Shown here in pieces: positions 52,426-60,519 of a stretch of 64,000 nt of DNA. Source of the stretch: Glutamicibacter sp. B1 (GTDB taxonomy: Bacteria > Actinomycetota > Actinomycetes > Actinomycetales > Micrococcaceae); assembly GCF_039602135.1 (NCBI RefSeq), contig NZ_CP125942.1, positions 124,001-188,000 of the forward strand, given 5' to 3'. Numbering within the stretch: the stretch's first letter is position 1; every line of letters starts with the position of its first letter. The notes under the pieces were generated by a model. The model did not search any database and was not told the DNA's origin. It was given only the letters and a program-made list of their open reading frames with translations. The position numbers and the translations under genes are program-made.

Positions 52426-54096
52426 ATGAACAACAACCTCCCCATCACCATGCTCAACCCGGACTTCCCGTTCAGCTACGACCACTACCTGGACAGTGAC
52501 GCCGGCCTAGGTTCGGTGCCTGAATCGCTCTACGGCACCGAAGTGGCAGTGATCGGCGCCGGACTTTCCGGCCTGGTGACCGCCTACGAACTGATGAAGC
52601 TGGGGCTCAAGCCAGTAATTTACGAGGCCGATCAGATCGGCGGCCGCCTGCGTACCGCCAGCTTCGCTGCAGCTCCACAGATCACCTGCGATTTAGGTGG
52701 CATGCGCTTCCCGGTCTCCAGTAAGGCGCTCTACCACTACATCGAGCTGCTGGGCCTGGAGACCTATGACTTCCCGAACCCGCTGGCTGAGCCTACCGAT
52801 TCCACCGTGATCGAGCTGAAGGGGCAAAAGATCTACGTTGAAGACCCGGCCGACCTGCCAGTTTTCTACCAGGAAGTAGCCGACGCGTGGAAGCAGGCAT
52901 TGCGCGAAGATGCCCACTTTGAGCAGATGCAGCAGGCCATCCGCGAGCGAGACACCCAGCGCATCAAGGAGCTGTGGAACTCGATCCTTGAAGAGTTCGA
53001 CGAGGAAAGCTTCTACGGGTTTATCGCCAACTCGAAGGCCTTTAAGGAGGCCGGTTTTGAACACCGCGAGGCTTTTGGCCAGGTTGGTTTTGGCTCCGGC
53101 GGTTGGGACACCGACTTTCCGAACTCGATTCTAGAAATCCTGCGCGTGGTCTACACCGATGCCGACGATTATCACCGAGGCATCACCGGCGGCGCGGCCA
53201 AGCTCCCCGAAGCACTGTTCAACCATGCGCCGGAAAAGATGGCGCACTGGCCAGCAGGCACCTCGCTGTCCTCGTTGCACGGCGGAGCCCCACGCGGTGC
53301 GGTATCCAAGGTTTACCGCACCGAGAACCCGGGCTTTAACGGGGCGAACACCATTGAGGTGACCGAACGTTTTGGTCGCACTCAAGAATTTGGTGCCGTA
53401 GTTTCCACCGTGCAGTCCTGGCTACTGTCCACCGGGATCGACACTGATGAAGAACTTTTTGCGCCGGAACTGTGGACCGCGATCGAGCGCAGCCACTACA
53501 TGCAGTCCTCCAAAACCTTCGTGATGGTGGACCGCCCCTTCTGGAAGGACCGCGACCCGATCACCGGTGAATACCTCATGTCCATGACGCTCACCGATCG
53601 ACTGAACCGCGCCACCTACCTGCTGGATAACGGTGATGATCAGCCAGCGGTCATCCTGCTTTCCTATACCTGGAACGATGACGCGCTCAAGTGGCTCTCA
53701 CTTTCGGCGCAGCGCCGCATGGAGCTCATGCTGCACTCGCTGGAAAAGATCTACCCGGGCGTGGATATCCGCAGCCACATCGTCGGTCAGCCAATCACCG
53801 TGTCTTGGGAGTCCGATCCGAACTTCATGGGCGCGTTTAAGGCCAACCTGCCCGGCCACTACCGCTACCAGCAGCGCCTGTACACCCACTTCGATCAGCA
53901 GCAGATGCCTGCCGAACATCGTGGCATCTTCCTTGCCGGTGATGATGTGTCGTGGACTGCCGGTTGGGCCGAGGGTGCGGTGACCACGGGGTTGAACGCC
54001 CTGTGGGGCGTCGTGAAGCACCTGGGTGGATCGGACGCGCAGGCCAATCCCGGCCCGGGTCTGTTCCTGGCCGAGATTGGTCCCAAGGCGCTGTAG
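52426..54096 (+). CDS. FAD-dependent amine oxidase / amino-acid monooxygenase-like enzyme
   Basis: 556 residues, flavin amine oxidase superfamily. The dinucleotide fold is VAVIGAGLSGLVTAYEL with GAGLSG at 44-49 and the ribose-binding E67, then IGGRLRT and DLGGMRFP. The C-terminal FAD contact is GIFLAGDDVSWTAGWAEGAVTTGLNA. The substrate domain resembles bacterial tryptophan 2-monooxygenase and phenylalanine oxidase-like enzymes (long insert with FYGFIANSKAFKEAGFEHREAFGQVGFGSGGW), so an aromatic amino acid is a reasonable guess. It follows the permease by 16 nt and both are divergent from PucR. Confidence 0.9.
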   Translation: MNNNLPITMLNPDFPFSYDHYLDSDAGLGSVPESLYGTEVAVIGAGLSGLVTAYELMKLGLKPVIYEADQIGGRLRTASFAAAPQITCDLGGMRFPVSSKALYHYIELLGLETYDFPNPLAEPTDSTVIELKGQKIYVEDPADLPVFYQEVADAWKQALREDAHFEQMQQAIRERDTQRIKELWNSILEEFDEESFYGFIANSKAFKEAGFEHREAFGQVGFGSGGWDTDFPNSILEILRVVYTDADDYHRGITGGAAKLPEALFNHAPEKMAHWPAGTSLSSLHGGAPRGAVSKVYRTENPGFNGANTIEVTERFGRTQEFGAVVSTVQSWLLSTGIDTDEELFAPELWTAIERSHYMQSSKTFVMVDRPFWKDRDPITGEYLMSMTLTDRLNRATYLLDNGDDQPAVILLSYTWNDDALKWLSLSAQRRMELMLHSLEKIYPGVDIRSHIVGQPITVSWESDPNFMGAFKANLPGHYRYQQRLYTHFDQQQMPAEHRGIFLAGDDVSWTAGWAEGAVTTGLNALWGVVKHLGGSDAQANPGPGLFLAEIGPKAL

Positions 54097-54121
54097 TAGC
54101 TCAGTAACCGAGAACCCAAAC

Positions 54122-54158
54122 GTCCCGTGTGCCGAAATGGTGCGCGGGACTCTTGGTT
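54122..54158 (+). terminator. Terminator after the amine oxidase
   Basis: GTCCCGTGTGCC (54122-54133) pairs with GGTGCGCGGGAC (54139-54150) with three G-T pairs, followed by TCTTGGTTT. Confidence 0.75.
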
Positions 54159-54246
54159 TAAAGTGCAGTCAAACTTGATTGCTGTAGATCAATCAGCATT
54201 GCTTTAAGAATGTTTTGGTTTCGAGTGGATATTTAACAGAAAGTAC

Positions 54247-54266
54247 ATTACTGTAAATACAGTAAT
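54247..54266. promoter_or_regulatory. Perfect 20-bp palindrome in the AT-rich gap
   Basis: ATTACTGTA and TACAGTAAT are exact inverted arms separated by AA. The stretch 54160-54660 is clearly lower in GC than the genes around it. The site lies 29 nt upstream of a possible small ORF and resembles a repressor operator. Confidence 0.6.
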
Positions 54267-54294
54267 TGTCGATCGCTGAAAATCTTGAAGGGAG

Positions 54295-54456
54295 ATGGCG
54301 ACGTTGCAGAAAAATGAACAACGAAAGCAGCATCAGCTGCAAGCCGTCAGCTTCAAGAATCTGAACAATGGCAAAAGTGAACCCCGCCGACTCGATCGGT
54401 TCGGGTTTGAGAAGCCATGTGCGCATCGACTTTTACTCGCCAATAGTGGCGGATAA
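54295..54456 (+). CDS. Possible small basic protein (50-53 residues)
   Basis: A frame from ATG 54295 or TTG 54304 runs to TAA 54454-54456. The sequence contains QKNEQRKQHQLQAVSF and EPRRLDRFGFEKPCAHRL, strongly basic and glutamine-rich. AAGGGAG at 54288-54294 is too close to the ATG but well spaced (9 nt) for the TTG. The stop overlaps the -10 box proposed for the downstream RNA. I do not recognise it, and chance is a real alternative. Outside this frame, the RNA candidate and the palindrome, the 583-nt gap 54097-54679 shows nothing. Confidence 0.25.
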   Translation: MATLQKNEQRKQHQLQAVSFKNLNNGKSEPRRLDRFGFEKPCAHRLLLANSGG

Positions 54457-54464
54457 ATTATGCT

Positions 54465-54585
54465 TTGACCTGTACTCACTCCGATGGGGTGAGGGTAGCT
54501 ATCGCCAAGTAGGCGAATGCTAGTCACGGGAAAGTGAATCCTTTGGGAGTCGATGAACATGGTTCATTGGCTCCTTTTTTGTTTT
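54465..54585 (+). ncRNA. Candidate structured RNA with own promoter and terminator, upstream of rtcB
   Basis: TTTACT (54432-54437) and TAAATT (54454-54459) form a plausible promoter with a 16-nt spacer. The proposed RNA starts near 54466 and contains three short hairpins: CTCAC-GTGAG around 54475-54492, TCGCC-AAGTA-GGCGA around 54502-54516, and TCAC-GTGA around 54523-54536. It ends in a strong terminator: a 13-bp stem at 54546-54574 with three G-T pairs and an ATG loop, followed by TTTTTTGTTTT. rtcB starts 95 nt later. It may be an independent small RNA or an attenuating leader of rtcB. It does not match a riboswitch consensus that I know. Confidence 0.5.
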
Positions 54586-54679
54586 CCATTCAATTGTTTT
54601 GCATGGGACTAATTGTCGTGCCAAAAAACGAAAATTGAGAAGAATTTATCCGCATTGAATTCCTAAGAGAGGAAAAATA

Positions 54680-55879
54680 ATGAATCGTTCAACAGCGTTC
54701 CCGGTAGCCCTGACCGGCAGCCGGGACCGCGTGCAGATGTGGGCCGACGAAACTGAAGTAGAACAGGCAGCGCTCCAGCAGCTACGCCGCGTTGCGGCAC
54801 TACCCTGGGTGCACGGGGTGCGTGTCATGCCCGATGTCCATGTCGGTAAGGGCGCGACGATCGGTAGCGTCATCGCGATGAACCAGGCCGTTTCACCTTC
54901 CGCGGTAGGAGTTGATATCGGATGTGGTGTGGCGGCGGTGCGCACGAGTATCCGAGCGGACCAGCTGGTGGATCTCGACCTATTGCGCGCCAGCGTAGAA
55001 TCCGCGATCCCGGTGGGCTTCAACGCGCACGATGAGCTACCAAAGCTGCGTCGCTTCGGCATGGAGGCCGGCGTGGACAAGCTCTTTGGCAGGTTCGGCT
55101 CCTTGGATGAGAAGGTGCAGAAGCTGAAGAGCAAGGCCGTTGGACAGTTGGGAACGCTCGGCGGAGGCAACCACTTCCTGGAGCTGTGCCTGGATCAGGA
55201 GGACCGCGTGTGGATCACCCTGCATTCCGGTTCGCGCAATATCGGTAAGACCTTGGCCGATCGGCACATCAGTATCGCCAAGTCATTGAGCCACAACCGG
55301 GGACTCGTTGACAGGGAACTGGCGGTCTTCCTTGAAGGTACACCACAGATGGATGCCTATAAGCATGACCTGTGGTGGGCGCAGGAGTACGCCGCCGCCT
55401 CGAGGGCGCTGATGCTTGCGTTGTTCAAGAATGCGGTGGTGAACCACTTTGAGGCTCTGCATGTTCAGTTTGATGCTCCGATTAACGTGCACCACAACTA
55501 CGTGAATGAAGAGCAGATCGATGGGCGGAACCTCTTGGTCACCCGTAAGGGCGCCATTAGGGCTGGTGCCGGTGATCTGGCGTTGATCCCTGGATCGATG
55601 GGAACCGGGTCCTATGTTGTACGCGGTCGTGGAAACCCGGGATCGTACTTCTCGGCTTCGCATGGTGCAGGACGACGGATGAGCCGTAGTCAGGCGAAGC
55701 GGATGTATTCGGCGAACGATCTTGCCCAGCAGACCACGGGTATCGAATGCCGTAAGGATGCCGGGGTGGTGGATGAGATCCCCGCAGCCTACAAGGACAT
55801 TCACCAGGTTATTGAAGCTCAGAAGGATCTGGTGGAGGTCGTCGGACACTTGCGGACCATCCTGTGCGTCAAGGGCTAG
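54680..55879 (+). CDS. rtcB: RtcB-family RNA ligase
   Basis: GTP- and Mn-dependent ligase that joins RNA 2',3'-cyclic phosphate (or 3'-phosphate) and 5'-OH ends. At 399 residues it belongs to the shorter RtcB branch. Metal and guanylylation motifs are visible: VGVDIGCGVAAVRTS with the metal-binding Asp and Cys, LGTLGGGNHFLELC, HSGSRNIGKTLADRHI, NVHHNYVNEE, and the C-terminal SASHGAGRRMSRSQAK with the histidine that carries GMP. GAGAGGA precedes the ATG. Without a partner rtcA, Rsr or tRNA intron in the window, the substrate is open: repair of toxin- or stress-cleaved RNA is likely. A structured RNA candidate with a terminator lies just upstream. Confidence 0.95.
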   Translation: MNRSTAFPVALTGSRDRVQMWADETEVEQAALQQLRRVAALPWVHGVRVMPDVHVGKGATIGSVIAMNQAVSPSAVGVDIGCGVAAVRTSIRADQLVDLDLLRASVESAIPVGFNAHDELPKLRRFGMEAGVDKLFGRFGSLDEKVQKLKSKAVGQLGTLGGGNHFLELCLDQEDRVWITLHSGSRNIGKTLADRHISIAKSLSHNRGLVDRELAVFLEGTPQMDAYKHDLWWAQEYAAASRALMLALFKNAVVNHFEALHVQFDAPINVHHNYVNEEQIDGRNLLVTRKGAIRAGAGDLALIPGSMGTGSYVVRGRGNPGSYFSASHGAGRRMSRSQAKRMYSANDLAQQTTGIECRKDAGVVDEIPAAYKDIHQVIEAQKDLVEVVGHLRTILCVKG

Positions 55880-55885
55880 ATGCAG

Positions 55886-55931
55886 GGCGGCGTTGGCACA
55901 AACCGTGATACACGGGAAGCCAACGTCGTCC
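55886..55931 (+). terminator. Hairpin after rtcB
   Basis: GGGCGGCGTTGGC near 55885-55897 pairs with GCCAACGTCGTCC at 55919-55931, with two G-T pairs. The T run is weak. Confidence 0.65.
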
Positions 55932-56100
55932 TTCGTCTAGCGTAAAGTGGTGTTAGTGCCCTATCATCATTGAGTCAGGAGTCACAGTCTTGTGGTTTCC
56001 GGCGCTCTCAAAAGGGGCGATACCCGTTGCCAAGAAGCAACTGGTAACGGCAGACATATATGGAATTTTCTTCAGCATCATTTTTTGAAAAGAGTCCATA

Positions 56101-57753
56101 ATGTCTAGCGTTTCCGCTGCCATTGCCCACGCCCTTAAACCAGTTGCCCCACAGATCTTCGGACTGATGGGAAACGGCAACGCACACTTCCTTGACGCCG
56201 CAGTACGTGCGGGATTTGATTACACCGCCGTCCGCCACGAGTCGGCAGCGGTATCGGCCGCCGATGCGTACTTCCGCATTGCGAACAAACTGGCCATCGC
56301 CACCACTACCTACGGTGCCGGTTATACGAACGCTGTGACTGCACTGGCCGAAGCAGCAGCGGCTAAGACTCCGCTACTTTTTGTCACCGGGGATGCACCC
56401 AGCACGGGATTGCGTGCCTGGGACGTGGACCAAGCGGCCATCGATTCGGGCGTTCGAGCGCCTCGTTATGTGGTGGACCGGCACACCCCGGGGAGTATCG
56501 CTCTCGAAGCGGCCGCGCATGCACTGCGCGAGCAAACCCCGGTGGTTCTGGCTATTCCTTATGATCTGGCAGCGCTCGAAGCGCCGACAGAAGAACTTCC
56601 CGAGTTTGGCTCACTGGCTAGCGCGCCAGCCGTTCCACGGTTAGAGTCCGCCGCACTGGCTCAGATCGCGGCGAAGCTCGATGCTTCGCAGCGTACCCAT
56701 ATTCTTTATGGCCGTGGTTCGATTGATGCCGCCGAACAGGTTAAGGCGTTGGCGCAAAAGCTGGATGCCACCACCTCGGGAACCTTGTTGGCCCGTGACC
56801 TGTTGGACTACGAGTTCGATTTGGGTATTACCGGGGGCTTTGCCACCGAAGCCAATGCTCGCATCATCGCTCAGGCCGATACCGTATTGGTCTTGGGTGC
56901 TTCCTTGAACCAGTTCACCATGCGCTTTGGTGAGCTCATCAGTCAGTCGGCAACACTGATTCAGATTGATCTGGGGACGGCTGCCACCAATGCTCGCGTG
57001 GACTACTTCGCTACCGCCGATGCCCAAAGTGCGGCAACAGAATTGCTGGATACCGTGAAGGACGCACAAAGCAATTGGTGTGCAGAGCTTGATCTCAGTG
57101 ATCTGCGTAGCCGCCCGGTCGGCGATGATGTGGTCGAGGACGGACTGCTGGATCCGCGTCGTGTGGCTTCAGAATTGGAGAAGATTTTGCCGGCCAATCG
57201 AGTCTTGGTGCAAGACGGTGGACACTTTATTGGTTGGGGGCCGATGTACTGGTCGACGACCGGGGCACGTTCGCTGACCTGTGTGGGTACCGCTTACCAG
57301 TCCATTGGGTTGGGGATCGCCTCGATGGTGGGCGCCGGTGCTGCAGCCCAAGGACGTACGGTTGTTCTGGCTGCGGGAGACGGCGGGTTCTTAATGGGGT
57401 TGGCTGATCTCGAATCCATCATCCGCACCATCGACAGCGGTGTGATCGTGATTTACAACGACTCGGCCTACGGGGCGGAAGTCCATCAATATGGTTCGAT
57501 TGGCCTGCACGAAGACCCGATGCTGATCCCGACCGTCGACTTTGCGGGCATCGCCAGGTCCATGGGTGCCACAGGTATTCGCGTAGAGAAACTCTCGGAT
57601 ATGACAGGGCTCACGCAATGGGTGGCCGACGGTGCTCGTGGCGTGTGTCTGGTTGATGCCCGCGTATCCACGCGGATCCGTGCCCCTTATATGGAAGAAG
57701 TGCTTGCTGCCAACCAGAAAGCAGCCGCGACACTGTCATTACAATCCGATTAA
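56101..57753 (+). CDS. Thiamine-pyrophosphate-dependent enzyme (acetolactate synthase-like)
   Basis: 550 residues with the three-domain plan of POX/ALS enzymes. The N-terminal PYR domain has the conserved glutamate E47 in RHESAAVSAADAY. A central domain follows (about 190-330). The C-terminal PP domain has the ThDP motif GDGGFLMGLADLESIIRTIDSGVIVIYNDSAYGAE. No small regulatory subunit gene follows, so biosynthetic acetolactate synthase is unlikely. Catabolic decarboxylase or benzoylformate/oxalyl-CoA-like roles remain possible. ATG 56101 has only a weak AAAGAG upstream. The 220-nt leader contains a CGTTGCC/GGTAACG hairpin near 56023-56055. Confidence 0.9.
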   Translation: MSSVSAAIAHALKPVAPQIFGLMGNGNAHFLDAAVRAGFDYTAVRHESAAVSAADAYFRIANKLAIATTTYGAGYTNAVTALAEAAAAKTPLLFVTGDAPSTGLRAWDVDQAAIDSGVRAPRYVVDRHTPGSIALEAAAHALREQTPVVLAIPYDLAALEAPTEELPEFGSLASAPAVPRLESAALAQIAAKLDASQRTHILYGRGSIDAAEQVKALAQKLDATTSGTLLARDLLDYEFDLGITGGFATEANARIIAQADTVLVLGASLNQFTMRFGELISQSATLIQIDLGTAATNARVDYFATADAQSAATELLDTVKDAQSNWCAELDLSDLRSRPVGDDVVEDGLLDPRRVASELEKILPANRVLVQDGGHFIGWGPMYWSTTGARSLTCVGTAYQSIGLGIASMVGAGAAAQGRTVVLAAGDGGFLMGLADLESIIRTIDSGVIVIYNDSAYGAEVHQYGSIGLHEDPMLIPTVDFAGIARSMGATGIRVEKLSDMTGLTQWVADGARGVCLVDARVSTRIRAPYMEEVLAANQKAAATLSLQSD

Positions 57754-57794
57754 GACGCTGGCAAAACAGTTGGGGTACGGCGTAGGGTTGACCC

Positions 57795-58805
57795 GTGCGC
57801 AAGATTTTAGTCGGAACAGCTAGCCTGAGTTTGGGAGCACTTTTGATCCTCCCGGCAACCGCTGCCTTTGCTGTACCGACTAGCTCTAGTGATCGAGCCG
57901 AAGCGCCAACCCAACTGTTTTCGCAGTCTTCTTTGCGTGTGGCTACCATTCAGGCCAACCTCACCGCCGCGTCTTCTGGTGGTTTAGAGGCAAAATTGAT
58001 GGGTGGAAACAACCTGCAGGCCAATCAGGTGGCCGACAGTATTTCCGCAGCCGATGCCGATGTTGTTGTCCTAACTAATATGGATGCCGAGCAGGGTGCA
58101 GTTGATACTTTCAAGGATCAGTACCTGAATAACGTTGCAGATAATCGTCTTGACGTTAACTATCCGTATTCTTACCTTGCCGTTGGCTCTAAGGGTATGC
58201 AGAGCGGTGCTGATTTGAACTCTGATGGTGTGATCGGCAGTGCCGAAGACGCCTGGGGCCAAGGTGCTTTTGAAGAGCAAGGCTCCGTGGTGGTGCTTTC
58301 CAAGTACCCAGTGGACGAAACGAAGATTACCGCCGTTTCAAAACTTAAATGGCAAGACGTTGAGAACGGTCAGCAGAACCATACTGGTTTATCAGGCGTG
58401 CTGGCTGCTTCCATCCCGGTAATGAACACCGGATTATGGGATATCCCCATAGAGTTCCGTGGACAGCAAGTCCATGTGGTCGCCACGCAGACCGAGCCTG
58501 AAGGGGAGAACGAAGATTTTTCCCAAGCCCGCCACAATGATGAACTGAAAGTCATTTCAGATTACATCGCTGGAAAGGACTACGTCCTTACCGATAACGG
58601 ACGCCCAGCTGCAGGCGTAGGCGATGAAAAGTTTGTCGTAGCCGGTGCGCTGGATCTTCAGGATTCTTCTGAAAATGGCATAAAGTCATTCCTCAATGGC
58701 TTTGCACGTGAGGATGCATTAAACGATTCGGGGAGCTACTTGATCCCTGATTCCTCATGGCAGATTACTGGCCAGGGACGTATCGAACAGAGCGAACCGC
58801 ACTAG
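57795..58805 (+). CDS. Secreted protein with a degenerate endonuclease/exonuclease/phosphatase fold
   Basis: 336 residues with a cleavable signal peptide at about 1-27 (MRKILVGTASLSLGALLILPATAAFA). The mature part follows the EEP plan: LRVATIQANLTAASSGGLEAKL, NNLQANQVADSISAADADVVVLTNMD, SVVVLSKYPVDETKI and VHVVATQTEPEGEN. Key catalytic positions look altered: the metal-binding glutamate expected after the VVVL strand is in LTNMD, the GDFN-type motif reads AGALDLQD, and no terminal SDH histidine is seen. It may have lost catalysis and become a binding protein. GTG 57795 sits 6 nt after a TAGGGT box, suggesting a leaderless mRNA. GC is somewhat lower than neighbours. Confidence 0.72.
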   Translation: MRKILVGTASLSLGALLILPATAAFAVPTSSSDRAEAPTQLFSQSSLRVATIQANLTAASSGGLEAKLMGGNNLQANQVADSISAADADVVVLTNMDAEQGAVDTFKDQYLNNVADNRLDVNYPYSYLAVGSKGMQSGADLNSDGVIGSAEDAWGQGAFEEQGSVVVLSKYPVDETKITAVSKLKWQDVENGQQNHTGLSGVLAASIPVMNTGLWDIPIEFRGQQVHVVATQTEPEGENEDFSQARHNDELKVISDYIAGKDYVLTDNGRPAAGVGDEKFVVAGALDLQDSSENGIKSFLNGFAREDALNDSGSYLIPDSSWQITGQGRIEQSEPH

Positions 58806-59128
58806 GTGAAGCAATTCCGGATTCTGGTGAAGAACCGGGATCGCTAATCTGGACCGACGTCGAGTTCTAAGCTCTACCAACTAACTCATTGGGCGCAGTT
58901 ATCGCCATCTCCAACTGTTCGCGCAGGGCGATCTAGTCCGCTTCATCTGGCATCCGAAACTATCGGTGGGGCTTTCGGCTGATCATAAGTGCCCGTTGGT
59001 TTGTAGCTTTGTATCGACCGGCTTCTGTGGAAGAGATTCCACATGCTTTCGTGGCCGCTGGTAGCCGAGAATAATTCCCGGCAGTATCAAGGTAACTTTC
59101 AGGGTCATATAGATAAGCTGGGGGCATC
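58806..59128. other. Gene-free interval of 323 nt
   Basis: No credible gene or promoter pair is seen on either strand. Read on the minus strand, 58860-58901 contains GTTAGTTGGTAGAGC preceded by GCGCCCAATGA, which is like the D-arm region of a tRNA, but D-stem pairing, an anticodon arm and a T arm are missing. The last 20 nt hold the GGGGG ribosome-binding site of the next gene. Confidence 0.6.
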
Positions 59129-59893
59129 ATGAAAAACGATCCAATTTCGATGACTTTCATTGGCAAAGATGGCAAGCCTCGTTCCGGCGTGCAGCAGGCC
59201 ATTCTGAAGGGCATCGGTGTGCAACGGCCGTTGGTACTGGCGTACATCAAGCGCCTTCGTAAAAAGCACCCGGAAGCAGACACCGCTGAACTGGCTGCCA
59301 TCGTTGAACGGGACTACCTGCGTATCGCCACCGGATCGGGAGCAGCGGTTGGTGGTACGGCTGCGGTCCCAGCTATCGGCACCGGAGTTGCGCTGGGTCT
59401 TTCCGTGGCAGCGACCCTAGGGTTCCTTGAAGCGTCCGCCCTCTATGCTCAGAGCTTGGCAGAACTGCACGGTATCGCTATCGAAAATCCCGACCATTCT
59501 CGTGTGTTGGTCATGGGCATCTTGATGGGCGAAGAAGGCAGTTCCATGATTGCCGGATTAACCTCTCAGGCAGCCGGTCGTGGCGGAGGCCCGGTGAAGG
59601 GATGGGCTAAGGCCTTCGGTGCTAATAAGCCCACCAGCTTCTACGCGAGTATCCAACGCGCAATGCAGACGAAGTTCTTGCACAAGATCATCGGTACCCA
59701 GGCTGCCAGTGTTCTTGGACGTTTGGTTCCGTTTGGTGTTGGCGCGGTCATTGGTGGAGCGGGTAACCGTTACCTTGCCAAACGAGTGATCGAAAACGCC
59801 GCCGATGCTTTTGCTGGCATCCCTACGGTGGTGCCAAGCGCTTTGCCGTTGGATGATCCACGGATTCTGGAAGCCGAAATCGTAGAAGAATAG
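59129..59893 (+). CDS. EcsC-like hypothetical protein
   Basis: 254 residues. A polar N-terminus and a helical region with DTAELAAIVERDYLRIATGSGAAVGGTAAVPAIGTGVALGLSVAATLGFLEASALYAQSLAELHG are followed by glycine-rich helical segments (AASVLGRLVPFGVGAVIGGAGNRYLAKRVIENAADAF). The glycine/alanine-rich hydrophobic helices ahead of an E-x-x-A-x-Y helix recall the EcsC family. The similarity is partial, so the label is tentative. GC-rich codons and a ribosome-binding site (GGGGGC) support a real gene. It ends in a strong terminator, before the second rRNA operon. Confidence 0.78.
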   Translation: MKNDPISMTFIGKDGKPRSGVQQAILKGIGVQRPLVLAYIKRLRKKHPEADTAELAAIVERDYLRIATGSGAAVGGTAAVPAIGTGVALGLSVAATLGFLEASALYAQSLAELHGIAIENPDHSRVLVMGILMGEEGSSMIAGLTSQAAGRGGGPVKGWAKAFGANKPTSFYASIQRAMQTKFLHKIIGTQAASVLGRLVPFGVGAVIGGAGNRYLAKRVIENAADAFAGIPTVVPSALPLDDPRILEAEIVEE

Positions 59894-59931
59894 CAAGATA
59901 GTCCTCCGCGGAGCGGCTGAAAGCGACCGGG

Positions 59932-59978
59932 AAGCGTCCGATAAGAATAGTTTTAGCTGTTTTTATCGGACGCTTTTT
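59932..59978 (+). terminator. Terminator upstream of the second rRNA operon
   Basis: AAGCGTCCGATAA (59932-59944) pairs perfectly with TTATCGGACGCTT (59963-59975), followed by T's to 59978. It insulates the rRNA promoters. Confidence 0.92.
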
Positions 59979-60063
59979 GGGTTTAAACCGCGAGAAACCG
60001 GGGATTAAGGAACGCGTCGGTCATTAAGTGTGCACGGTCACCCAGAAAAACAAGGTCCCCGAT

Positions 60064-60092
60064 TTGCACCACCCCCAAAACCTGTGTATAGT
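60064..60092 (+). promoter_or_regulatory. rRNA operon promoter P1
   Basis: TTGCAC (60064-60069) and TATAGT (60087-60092) are separated by exactly 17 nt. A T-rich stretch follows. The transcription start is expected near 60099. Confidence 0.75.
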
Positions 60093-60244
60093 TTTTCCTT
60101 GTCGCCGAGAGCAAAACGGAACAAATAACCGGATGCAAATCGGAGGCAAAACCCCAGAAAATCAACGGTTTTACACAGGTCACTGTGGAAGAATCATTGA
60201 AGAATGGGAACCAAGAATACTGATTCAAATCACAAACAATTGAT

Positions 60245-60274
60245 TTGACTTTCAGAAATTCACGGTGATAAGAT
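60245..60274 (+). promoter_or_regulatory. rRNA operon promoter P2
   Basis: TTGACT (60245-60250) and TAAGAT (60269-60274) with an 18-nt spacer, 250 nt before 16S. The AT-rich DNA just upstream may act as an UP element. Confidence 0.7.
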
Positions 60275-60335
60275 TTGAATATAACGCTGGACGATATTAC
60301 CGCCTGAAATGGTGGGTAAAGAACCGGTAAGTGTT

Positions 60336-60351
60336 TGTTGTTTGAGAACTC
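60336..60351 (+). promoter_or_regulatory. boxA antitermination element of the rRNA leader
   Basis: TGTTGTTTGAGAACTC matches the actinobacterial boxA element bound by NusB/NusE, in the leader between P2 and 16S. No other gene lies in 59894-60519; that stretch holds the terminator, two promoters, boxA and the processing stem. Confidence 0.75.
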
Positions 60352-60427
60352 AATAGTGTGCCAAGTTTGTTGATACCGAATTATTTTTATTTGGTGAATA
60401 CATAACATTTGCTTGAGGCATTACACC

Positions 60428-60441
60428 CCCGTGTAGTGTTC
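60428..60441 (+). other. 16S rRNA processing stem, 5' arm
   Basis: CCCGTGTAGTGTTC at 60428-60441 pairs along its whole length, with several G-T pairs, to GAGTGTTGTACGGG at 62086-62099. The arms enclose the 16S gene, as expected for the RNase III site of pre-16S. Confidence 0.6.
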
Positions 60442-60519
60442 TTGAGTGTTTTTTATTCGCCAGGATTTTTTCATTGATTCTCCCTTATTTTCCGAGGGGT
60501 TTCGGTGGCTTTTTGTTTT

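Noticed and set aside
54466..54545. Cobalamin-riboswitch-like motif (GGGAAAGTGAATCC) in the RNA before rtcB
   Set aside because: The B12 box and the rest of the conserved core are missing, and the downstream gene has no cobalamin link.
58825..58905. tRNA-like fragment on the minus strand with GTTAGTTGGTAGAGC
   Set aside because: D-stem bases do not pair, and no anticodon or T arm can be formed. It is at most a decayed remnant.
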